DNA from: Selaginella moellendorffii | Taxonomy: Eukaryota > Streptophyta > Lycopodiopsida > Selaginellales > Selaginellaceae | Direction: 5' to 3' | Assembly (NCBI RefSeq): GCF_000143415.4 | Contig: NW_003314334.1 | Location: 389,614 to 453,613, forward strand | DNA: 64,000 nucleotides | Part shown: one piece after another, positions 11,301 to 20,405 of the stretch | How the letters are laid out: each line of letters starts with the position of its first letter | Position numbering within the stretch: the stretch's first letter is position 1 | Made by a program: the position numbers and the translations under genes | Notes under the pieces: generated by a model | Seen by the model: the letters and a program-made list of their open reading frames with translations, nothing else | Database searches by the model: none | What the model was told of the DNA's origin: nothing

Positions 11301-14300
11301 AAAGAAACAGTACAATGGAATCACTTAGACGCACGATATTCAGCAGACCTTGAAGCATAAAGGAGGCACGTTCCAATAGCGCACTAACAACAGTGACAGC
11401 CCCTTCTGCATATAAAGCAGCTGCGAGACTCTGGAAGAAAACAAGCGCAGTGAGAACGCCGGTGACAAATAAAGAAAACAGTGTCTGTCGCTCACGTGAA
11501 GAGATTTCGAAGAGATCAAAGGTACTTACGGATCCGCAGACGGATGCTAAGATTTGCATGCAAGCTGTCAGCTGAATAATTGTAGAGTCATTAAACCCGG
11601 AAGATCCATCCATTTTGCCCAACAGACTGCTGGCATCGTGCTCATCGACCATTACAGTGTTCACGTCAAACCCATCCAGATTCGAATTCTCTCCAGCAAG
11701 AAATGCGGCGAACTTTAATAGACCAACAGCCCCTTTGTCTTGATAGATTAGAGCTGCATCAGCGACTAGATGTAACCGGATAGTGAACAGGCCGGTTTCA
11801 GATAGCTCGTCCTCCACAACCTTCAGTTTGGAGATCACTTCTTTCAGCTTTGCAGCATGTTTTACCCAGGCAGTCCATACGGCAAGAGTTGAATCGCTGA
11901 GGAGGACGTAGAGGGTTTCTGCTGCATAAGATGCTGCAAGGAGCTTTTCTGCCACAACTTACAACGAGTTAATAGACGAGAACTCAGTTACGAATACCAG
12001 ACGTAGCTGTGGTACTATCCAAAACTTCAAGCATAGTCGAAAGAGCCTGTAAAACTCAGTCAGCGTGCTAAAAACTCTTTGCAAAGCAAACCTTTGTATC
12101 TTGAAAATTAGTCGTGATCGCCCGCCGTCCTATTTGTGTCCTGTGTTCGTGGACATTAGCGTCATACACAGTCACCACACGGGCTCACCTGGATAGGAGT
12201 GACAACTTCCACAAACACCATAAATACTCGTTAGATCCATTGACATATGACTGCAAACGCTGGAAAATGTCAACCTGCCATGAAAACCGCGTAGTTGGCA
12301 TAAGATCTTTTGAGACAAATCCAAAACTCTTCAATGCTTTAAATCCAAGCCTTACCGTAGATAAACTCGTCTCAAGGAGCTTCTCGAAATTCCATGGCTT
12401 CAATCCTAATGTGGATTGTATCGAACAAAAAATATTCGACTCTTCTGGCGTCTGATCACGACATCGCTTCTGGAGAACAGCTGTCATAGCCCTTGCAGCC
12501 TCCGGGTCAGAAGAAAGAAGAAACGTTCCTAAATTTCAGAGGTTAGCTATCGATCATTACAGCTGCGGAAAGTCATACCGGACCGAGAACTGAGAAGAGA
12601 TAAAAGAAGAGTTTGCACGGTGTCCAAGGTTCCTGTCAATATTTTCATACAAGTCTTGCTTCTATCATGGTTCAAAGTAATGAAGGCTGCTATTGACGAT
12701 ATAAAGCGCCTTTCCTGGACTCAACATAAGAGGAAATATATGAAATCAAGATAAGACATGCCTGTAAGATAACCAGAATGTAATCATCCACGTTTTCATT
12801 CGGATTGTCTAAAGAAAAACCATCATCTTCAAACTCCATGGGAAGAAACCGAGATGCATGCTTTGGGAATGTCACGTCAGTTTTTAAATAGAGTACGTTC
12901 TGCAAGCGCAAACCGTTAGCCTCCGGACTTTGAGGAATTAAACTTACAGTAAGTTTCTTTAACAGTCTCGCAGCCGCGATAAAAAGATCATCCTGTTTTC
13001 CCAGGTCAGAGGAATTATCCGTCAGCAGATAATCGATTGTTGCCTGAAACACGTATGATGAGTGAGCCCTGAAAAGACATCAGAAGATGATAACATGCCT
13101 GAAAAGTCGCAGCCAACTCGTATACGCGAAGGCGGTGAAGAACTTGCACGGACAGGTGAACAACAGAAGAACTGAGTGCTTGGACAAGAGTCAATAATAT
13201 GGTTGCATAACATATCTTCTGCCCCTGGCGTTTTCCCCATCCAAGAACAGCGTCGCAGCCAAATGCATGACGAGACGAAATCTCCAAAGCTTGCAATGCC
13301 AAACTTGTAGCAACCGGAGAAACCGTGGAGGCCATTTGCAAGGCCTTGATCAACACGTCAATCCCACCCGCGAGAACAAAGTTAAAACACTCGTGAGTAC
13401 TGATACATAGCAGCTGCACAGCGGCGAGGCCCGTAAGAAAATTATTCACCTGCACGAGTGAAGCTTTCAGACCTGCACCGAAAATAGCAAACAAAAACAA
13501 TACCTCACTTTCTTTTCCCGAATACAATCCATCTCGAATCCACGTCAAAACCGTATCGAGCACTTCAGTCACCGATGTTTCATTCTCTGCTTTGTTCGAT
13601 TCTTCAGCAACTTGAGCCATGGATGACAAAATCGCGTCGTAGTTGTCAAGTCTCCTGCCCATTTTTCGATAGGATAGAGCGGCCGTGACTAAAGCAGCAC
13701 GAGATTTTGGCGATGCAGGAGCAAGCCGTACAAGTCTCCGGACAAGGTTGGAAATCTCTGTTGTTTGCAACGAATGCTCGAGTCGCGGGATATCCCGCTT
13801 TGGAGATTCTGGCACTGGAGATGGATGCTCGGACTTAAAAGGAAGGTCGATAAATGGCGTGGGGTTCAAATCTCGTACAGGTGTTCCATAGATCACGAGC
13901 GTTACTGTGGAATAAATACCACGTATAACCAGATGATCCGTAACAATGACCTGCAAGAACAAATCAAAAGGAGTGTAAGTTTGTTTCTCTATTTTTTTTA
14001 CAGACCTGGAGATCAAGTGATGACACTGAGGAAGCGTAGACGAATGCAGCACAAACTGGCCAGAAACGCGATTCTCCTTTTATTCGAGCAAATATCTCCA
14101 AAGCAAACGACGCTGGATAAGTCTCCCTGCAATACTCATTCCAAAATGAGAACGAAATCCCTTGCAGATCACATCATACCCTAGAACTGGGACGTTTGAA
14201 CAGGCTGAGGGCCGCTGGAACTCCAAAACCTCGCACCCGCTGACAAGAACAGCCTCCGTGAATCTGACCTGCGAGAAAACACCCAATGCGCTCGATTTGA

Positions 14301-14401
14301 GAGCACGAGACGCTGCGCATTACCTCATCTACGTGCTCGCGCAGCTGCTGGTGCTCGAATGTGTGCGCCAGGAGCACGCGCGGCGCCGGATCCTCTTCCA
14401 T
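8387..14401 (-). CDS. VIR: VIRILIZER, subunit of the m6A mRNA methyltransferase complex
   Basis: VIR is the large scaffold of the nuclear m6A writer (MTA/MTB/FIP37/VIR/HAKAI in Arabidopsis). The gene has many short exons separated by introns of about 45-70 bp. The N terminus (ATG at 14401) reads APRVLLAHTFEHQQLREHVDE, then after an intron VRFTEAVLVSGCEVLEFQ and PASFALEIFARIKGESRF, and VIVTDHLVIRGIYSTVTLVI, which is the conserved plant VIR N-terminal order. The middle is a long alpha-solenoid with leucine-rich helices. The C terminus contains RFSWEVSAEV followed by a basic K-R-K stretch, a Q/P-rich linker (about 8600-8850), and DLLRDQTRLTMLLEQHPKLL. Splicing from 8467 to 8410 gives the expected end LLQERFNFSG and stop. 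Not every internal intron was resolved. Confidence 0.9.
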
Positions 14402-14408
14402 TTCAGCA

Positions 14409-14417
14409 AAACCCTAA
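14409..14417 (+). promoter_or_regulatory. Telo-box at the VIR 5' end
   Basis: AAACCCTAA lies 8 bp upstream of the VIR ATG. Telo-boxes are common near start sites of plant housekeeping and translation-related genes. Confidence 0.5.
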
Positions 14418-14496
14418 TGCGTGAAGCCCTAAAATATGTCCAACGTTTATATGCCCCCGGAATATGCCGATTTTTGAATTTAAACCACTTGCTACC

Positions 14497-15834
14497 CTAT
14501 GAAACCTTTGATCGATACAGGGTAGAAACAGCTACAAATGGATTTCCATCTTTGTCATTCACGACTCGACTTGCAGCATCCAATCCCGCTGAAACATCGC
14601 CCTGAATTCTACAAGCATTGAGCATGGCCGTCCACGCAGTTTCATCTGCTTCAAAGGGCATGCTCCGGATCAACTCTTTCGCCTCTTCCATCCTCCCCGA
14701 TCTCCCCAACGCGTCCACAATCGATGAGTAGTGCTGCTTTATAGGCACAATCCCGTGATCCGCGATCATCGACACGAAGTTCTCCCAAACATCGCTCACG
14801 AGCCCGACGTGGTTGCAAGCCGAGAGAATGGCAGCATATGTGACATGATTTGGGAAAAATCCCTCGAGTTTCATGGTTTTGGCGAGCTCCAGGCAACGCA
14901 TAGCCTCCTCTTTCTTGTTTCCACAGTGGGCATACGCTGCGATCACTGCGTTCCACGCAGCAGTGTCTAGCTCCGGCAAGGAACTAAACATCCTCCAAGT
15001 CTCCCGGAGATTTCCCGCTTGAGCGTAGGCGTTCATCATGGCCGTCCATGTCACAGTGCCGCGCATCGGCATCTTCTCAAAGCTCCACGCAGCACCAACA
15101 AGATACCGATTCTCGGCATATGCTACAAGTAAGCAGGTCCACGAAACCACGTCTCTCTCCTCCATGCTCATAAAAACCATCTTTGATTCATCCAAGTTAC
15201 CGGCAAGACCACAGCACTGGATCATCACACTGGAAGAGACTTTATCATGCAAAGGCATTTGCTCAAACACAAATTTCGCTTCAGTCAACCGCCCACTCTC
15301 AGCATTTGCAGAGATAAGCGTCGTCCACGAGACGTCATTCAAACTAGGAGCTCGATCAAACAGCCCTTTCGCTTGATCAACGCATCCCACCTGCGCGTAC
15401 GCCTTGATGACCAGATTGTAGCTCACAGCATTCGGCTCCGGCATTCTCTCAAACAAATCCCTCCCGCTCTCCAAGTTCCCAGTCTGGAGTAACACCGTGA
15501 TAATCACGTTCCACGAGAAATAGTCGTGCTCCGGCATCCCAACGAAGATCCGCCACGCTCGCCTGGCGTACCCATTCACGGTAAACCCATGCAGCAGCGC
15601 ATTCCAAGACTTGTGATTCTTCCCTTCCAGCCCCTCGAAAACCCGCAAAGATTCGTCCACTCGCCCGCACTTTCCGTACATCTCGATCACGAGGTTGCAG
15701 AGATACCTGTCCGTGCCGAGGTCGCTGGCGAGAACCCGGTCGTGGACGCGTTTCGCCGCGTGAAAGTCTTTGGTACCAATGCTGCCCCGGACCAATCTCA
15801 CCAGAGCCTTACTCTCCGGCCAGGAGTGTCTCAT
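14497..15834 (-). CDS. PLS-class pentatricopeptide repeat protein, no DYW domain
   Basis: An intronless frame of 445 residues starts at the first in-frame ATG (15834); the frame is open further upstream but without an ATG. It carries about a dozen PPR repeats, from AKRVHDRVLASDLGTDRYLC to the C-terminal YSSIVDALGRSGRMEEAKEL. Short repeats dominate, with motifs such as DVVSWTCLLVAYAENRYLVG. The final repeats (GFFPNHVTYAAILSACNHVG, MPFEADETAWTAMLNACRIQ) are the P2-L2-S2 end that normally precedes an E domain. Only a stub follows before the stop, so there is no cytidine-deaminase DYW domain. PPR proteins bind organellar RNA one base per repeat; the target here is unknown. No clear transit peptide was identified by eye. 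Confidence 0.9.
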   Translation of the reverse strand: MRHSWPESKALVRLVRGSIGTKDFHAAKRVHDRVLASDLGTDRYLCNLVIEMYGKCGRVDESLRVFEGLEGKNHKSWNALLHGFTVNGYARRAWRIFVGMPEHDYFSWNVIITVLLQTGNLESGRDLFERMPEPNAVSYNLVIKAYAQVGCVDQAKGLFDRAPSLNDVSWTTLISANAESGRLTEAKFVFEQMPLHDKVSSSVMIQCCGLAGNLDESKMVFMSMEERDVVSWTCLLVAYAENRYLVGAAWSFEKMPMRGTVTWTAMMNAYAQAGNLRETWRMFSSLPELDTAAWNAVIAAYAHCGNKKEEAMRCLELAKTMKLEGFFPNHVTYAAILSACNHVGLVSDVWENFVSMIADHGIVPIKQHYSSIVDALGRSGRMEEAKELIRSMPFEADETAWTAMLNACRIQGDVSAGLDAASRVVNDKDGNPFVAVSTLYRSKVS

Positions 15835-15988
15835 GACATTCTCGCCGCGCGGATCTTGGTCGTTCTCGTCGGTGATAGAAGAAACTCTGATATACACACA
15901 CGCTCGTACCGTCAACTTGTTTCTTGGTTCTCAAGATCTGACAAGCGTAATATACTCGTGAGTTCGCGAGCTTCGATCGTACTCTCGC

Positions 15989-17385
15989 TCACGCTGCTTG
16001 TGACGAATGATCGTGCCGACTAACGAATTTTTCCACCAGCTCATTAACAAGTTCTGGAGTTTCGTCCTGCCAGGGACGTACACCGTCATCAAGAACAAAA
16101 TAAATGCCAAAGCGTACCTGTGGACAGTGGCCAGCATTTGGAAGAACTATAAACTCCTCCACTGCCTCGTAGTTCCTGTATGCTTGTCCCAGCAAAACCG
16201 GCTCCCAGGGATCTTTCTCACCCCAGAGTATCGAAACGGGACACTGAAGCAATCGTGATCGTCAGCGATTTCCAGGCACACATCAAGGAGGGCGTCTGTG
16301 ATTTGCCTGGACTCTGGGAAGCATTTCTTCCGGCAAAGGTCCGCCAGAGTAGCCAATGAAATCCAGAAACACGTCGGCCGCGCCACTCTCGAGGCCCGGT
16401 CGCAGGATAATCTCGACGAGCTCGTCAGTCACGGCAGAGTCATCGTGGTAGCACTGAATGAAAGCATCAGATCCAAAACCAGTACACAAACACACTTCGA
16501 CGCAACACCTACCTCACAGAGGATTTTCTTCACAGTCTCTGGAGTAGCGACGGACTTAAAGAACACTTTTCCAACAGCTGTTTGTCTATACAATAAAAAA
16601 AAACACGTGAGGAAGTGTCGAGAAGAAGAACTGAAAAGAATTTACCTCAAGAGATCCTGGAATGCCTTAATGAATGGCCGAGCAAGCCGCGCTTGTTTCT
16701 TTATGTGAAGTAGGCGCAAGGAAATGTTTATCAATTGGAGTCCTTTGATGCTAGGTGGGCGAGTCAATGCTGCTTCAAGGCCAACTATTCCTGGAGAAAA
16801 AAAAATTCCAAAAAGAAAAATTTCTTTCAGTGAAAACCATATAACGAATGATACTTGCCACCAACGGAATTACAGACGAGGAACACTTTGTCCTGGACGA
16901 CGTCAGAGCAGAAATCTAGAACTTGGCTTGCCCAGAGCTCGAACGTATAAAAGTTGCCGGGCTGAGCTTGTCGTGGACTCGGCTTGTCCGAGTAGCCATA
17001 GCCAAGCAAATCGATCGCATAAACCCTGTGACGCTCTGCCAGCACTGGAATGTTCTTCCTCCAGTGATCACTGCCAAGAACAATACAGCGAATTCTTTAG
17101 TATCTATCACGAGGATGAAACCTATCGATGGATTTGTTCTTACCAATTTGCGCCAAATCCGTGGATGAGAACCAGCGCCGGCCCCGCCGCTCCAGCGCGC
17201 TGGTAGCGAATGTTGTAATCGCGCCATTGCCAGAAGCTGGTCTCTACCGCCGGCGGCGATTTCATCCTCGTCTGGAGCTCGCTGGCGCCGCTGCCGGGCG
17301 GCGTGGCGGCGATAGCCAAGCGGCGCCGCGACAACTCCCAAGGGCAATTCAAACCTGAGAATGCCGCGCAGCTGCTGTGCGCCAT
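15989..17385 (-). CDS. CLD1: Chlorophyll dephytylase-like alpha/beta hydrolase (CLD1 type)
   Basis: CLD1 (At5g38520 in Arabidopsis) removes phytol from chlorophyll during photosystem repair in thylakoids. The minus-strand exons give FWQWRDYNIRYQRAG, ALVLIHGFGAN (oxyanion HGFG), DHWRKNIPVLAERHRVYAID, LLGYGYSDKPSPR, the nucleophile elbow VCNSVGG (serine in N-S-x-G), then YHDDSAVTDELVEIILRPGL, DVFLDFIGYSGGPLPEEML, and CPVSILWGEKDPWEPV. The acid is expected near GEKDPWEP and the catalytic His is in LPNAGHCPQ. The end is DETPELVNELVEKFVSRHDH then a short tail and TGA at 15989. The N terminus from the ATG at 17385 looks like a plastid transit peptide (R, S and A rich). Introns are about 45-90 bp. 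The middle of this gene (16258-16654) has a broken copy at 24730-25069. Confidence 0.85.
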
Positions 17386-18394
17386 CGCTGGAAAGCCCTA
17401 AATCTTTCGAGCGCCATTGACCAGTCAAAGATTCCCCGCCAAAGATTCGATGGAATTTGAAGAAGAAATGTGAAACATTTAAGTATGAACACATTGAATT
17501 TCGACTCGCCCGCTTAACTAGTTGGTGCAACGGCGCACCGAGAAATTGACGTTTGATCCACACCCAGTGAAACATCACCTATACGTATCCCTACAATTGA
17601 GCGATTGGGTTAGAAAATTTGTGTTTTTATTGTGCTGGACCCCAATCAAACTTTGGAAACCACCACCGACTCTCTTGGGGTTTAGGAACAGATCAAAACC
17701 TTGTGATTGTTCGTCTCAGCAACAACTTTGATGAGGGAATCCCTTTTCATTCAATGACAAGCATCCGACCCCAAGAAATCTCTTCATCCGACATGAGATT
17801 GACACTTCGCTACTGGTTATTCCGCGATGCAATGCAACAAAGCGATTCATCCATCCGCATCTCCCCATCGAAATCGATTGACCCTAGAAACTTACAAAAA
17901 CCACGACAAGCCAACGATTTCAATGAATACGCTTGGAATCGCAATCGAGTATTTACTTCGGTAGTTTGCGGGCCAAGCAAGACAAACCGTTGACTAGGCC
18001 GACTGGTCAACGGCCAGCGTCAGCATGGTCGTCGCGCGGTGACCGCAATGGTTTCTGCCGCCATCATCTGCCACCGTCGATCTCGCGAGGCCGGACTTTC
18101 CGTTGGGGAATTCCCCGTATAACGCGTGTCTATTCCAAGAAGCTTGTGAACCAGCGAGGATCTCATTTATAAGCAAGGCATCTGGAGAGGAATCGTCTCT
18201 AGATTCATTTCGAATCCTTCGTCTCTCTCCCCTCGAGCTTGACTGCCATTGCCGTTGATGAGCTTCTCCATTTTAGGAAGAATAAAAAAATTGGCGCATT
18301 GATTGATCAAGAACAAGAACACCAACCCGGGGCCGCCCAGCTAGGAACTTCTAGTAACCAAAGGAAACCTGGGAAGGAGGAGGGCAGCGGGAGG
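17386..18394. other. Intergenic region between divergent CLD1-like and CYP86 genes
   Basis: About 1 kb with no supported gene. It should contain the CLD1-like promoter on the left (a GCCCTAAAT half telo-box lies next to the ATG at about 17394) and the CYP promoter on the right. Short open frames show no family resemblance. Confidence 0.5.
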
Positions 18395-18401
18395 TATAAA
18401 T
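18395..18401 (+). promoter_or_regulatory. TATA box of the CYP86-type gene
   Basis: TATAAAT in a G/C-rich context (GGGAGGTATAAATCC), about 300 bp upstream of the ATG at 18699. It implies a leader of roughly 270 nt that is rich in CT and GA runs. Confidence 0.6.
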
Positions 18402-18698
18402 CCTCGGCAGCAGGAGCTCAAGCTGGGCGATGCTCGAGAAATCCAAGCTACTTTGAGGAGATCTCGAGAGAGTGTAGGAGTTGCTGATGATCATCCTCTG
18501 TTTCTCTCGGATGATGATTCCATCTCTTTCTCTCCCTCTCGTGTGAGAATCGCACTGTATCCTCGAGCTTCTGGCCATCGAAAGATCATCCATCGTCAAG
18601 TTCAAGAAGGAAGGAAGCTCTCTTAATCGTTTCGTCCATTGCTGGAGACGAGCAAGAGATAGAAAGAGAGAGGGGGAGGGATATCTAGATTGTGCGCC

Positions 18699-20405
18699 AT
18701 GGAGTCAGTCGAGGCCGTGGGATCGGCACCGTCGCATCCATCACCGTTCTTCCCGCACGGAATTCGCATCACCTGGTTGGACGTGGCGGCGATGATCGCC
18801 GCTTACCTCGTCTGCCACTTCCTCCGCTACCACAACGCGAAAGGCCCGCTGGTGTGGCCAATTGTGGGGATGATCCCGCAGCTCTCGCGCAACTTCAAGC
18901 AGGGATACGACTGGGTCACGGGCATCCTCGTCCAAACCGGTGGCACTTTCACCTTCATCGTCCCCTGGATCCCCAGCCTCAACGTGGTGGTGACGAGCGA
19001 TCCCCAAAACGTGGAGTACATCCTCAAGACCAACTTCGCCAACTTCCCCAAGGGCAAGATCCTCCGCGCCGGCTTCCACGATCTCCTCGGCAGCGGGATC
19101 TTCAACAGCGACCACAACACCTGGCTGCTCCAGCGCAAGCTCGCCAGCCTCGAGTTCTACACCAAGTCGTTCCGCGACCTCACCGCCAGATCCGTGCAGC
19201 GCCTCGTCCACCGCCGCCTCCTCCCAATTCTCCGCCACGCCGCCGCCACCTCCGCCACCATCGACCTCCAGGACGTGATGCTGCGCTTCACCTTTGACAA
19301 CATCTGCATCCTCGCGTTTGGCGCCGACCCGGGGTGCCTGTGCGCGGGGCTGCCGCGGGTGCCGTTCGCGCGCGCCTTCGACGTCGCCACCACGCTCACG
19401 CTGCTGCGCTTCACGGTTCCGGAATTCAGCTGGAAGCTGGACAGGCTGCTGGGTATCCGTCGCGAGCGCAAGCTGCACGAGTGCCTCAAGACGATCGAGG
19501 CGTTCGCGGCGGACGTGATCGCCAAGCGCAAGGCGGAGATGGCCGACGATCGGCCCTCGCGGCGCAGCGATCTGCTGTCGTGCTTCCTGAGTTCCACGGA
19601 CCCGGCCACCGGCAAGCCCAGCTACTCGGACAAATTCCTCCGCGACGTCGCCATCAACTTCATCCTCGCCGGCCGCGACACCTCCTCCGTCGCGCTCAGC
19701 TGGTTCTTCTGGCTCCTCCAGTCCAACCCGCGCGTGGAGGCCGCCATCCTGGACGAACTGCGCACCGTCGTACGGAGCTCGGGCAGGCGATGCGTACGGG
19801 ACCCCGATGTACGGAACTCGGACTGTCTCGTACGGAAGACCCCCGGAGAGGACGAGCGGGAAGAGGAAGAGGCGGAGGATGGCGGCGAGGATGGCGATGG
19901 AATCCACCAGTTCAGCGTGGAGGAGCTGCGATCGATGCAGTACCTTCACGCGGCGCTATCGGAATCGCTGCGGCTGTACCCGTCGGTGCCGATCGACAAC
20001 AAGGAGGTGGTGGAGGACGACACTCTCCCCGACGGCACGCGCGTCAAGAAGGGGAGGCGAGTGCTCTACTCGATCTATTCCATGGGCCGGATGGAGAGCA
20101 TCTGGGGGCCCGACTGCCTCGACTTCCGGCCGGAGCGCTGGATCAAGAACGGCTTCTTCGTGCCCGAGTCGCCCTTCAAGTACACGGCCTTCAATGCCGG
20201 TCCGCGCCTGTGCCTGGGCAAAGACGTGGCCTATCTGCAGATGAAAGCCATCGCAGCTTCCATCCTCAGCCGATTCAGCGTCCGCGTCGTGGACGGCCAT
20301 GTCGCCAAGCAGAAGCTGTCGCTCACGCTCTTCATGCGGAATGGCCTCCCCGTGACGCTCCACCATAGACCTCTCTTTGATGATGGTGATTGTCACTCTC
20401 CTTAG
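18699..20405 (+). CDS. Cytochrome P450, CYP86 clan, probable fatty-acid omega-hydroxylase
   Basis: An intronless 568-residue P450. The start is the ATG in GCGCCATGG at 18699; the open frame upstream lacks an ATG. A hydrophobic N-terminal anchor (about residues 21-40, WLDVAAMIAAYLVCHFL) targets it to the ER. Landmarks are the proline-hinge GPLVWPIVGM, the I-helix AGRDTSS with SWFFWLLQSNP, the K-helix ESLRLYPSVP (ExxR), the PERF-type motif FRPERW, and the heme loop FNAGPRLCLGKD with the cysteine ligand, followed by AYLQMKAIA. AGRDTSS and NAGPRLCLGKD are typical of CYP86 enzymes, which omega-hydroxylate fatty acids for cutin and suberin. An insert at about residues 352-405 (before FSVEELRSMQ) is longer than expected and built from in-frame GTACGG repeats and acidic residues. 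Subfamily and substrate are inferred. Confidence 0.88.
   Translation: MESVEAVGSAPSHPSPFFPHGIRITWLDVAAMIAAYLVCHFLRYHNAKGPLVWPIVGMIPQLSRNFKQGYDWVTGILVQTGGTFTFIVPWIPSLNVVVTSDPQNVEYILKTNFANFPKGKILRAGFHDLLGSGIFNSDHNTWLLQRKLASLEFYTKSFRDLTARSVQRLVHRRLLPILRHAAATSATIDLQDVMLRFTFDNICILAFGADPGCLCAGLPRVPFARAFDVATTLTLLRFTVPEFSWKLDRLLGIRRERKLHECLKTIEAFAADVIAKRKAEMADDRPSRRSDLLSCFLSSTDPATGKPSYSDKFLRDVAINFILAGRDTSSVALSWFFWLLQSNPRVEAAILDELRTVVRSSGRRCVRDPDVRNSDCLVRKTPGEDEREEEEAEDGGEDGDGIHQFSVEELRSMQYLHAALSESLRLYPSVPIDNKEVVEDDTLPDGTRVKKGRRVLYSIYSMGRMESIWGPDCLDFRPERWIKNGFFVPESPFKYTAFNAGPRLCLGKDVAYLQMKAIAASILSRFSVRVVDGHVAKQKLSLTLFMRNGLPVTLHHRPLFDDGDCHSP

Noticed and set aside
18741..19949. 402-codon open frame antisense to the CYP86 gene
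   Set aside because: GC-rich coding DNA often leaves the antisense frame open; composition is E/G/V-rich with no domain, and the sense strand is a clear P450.
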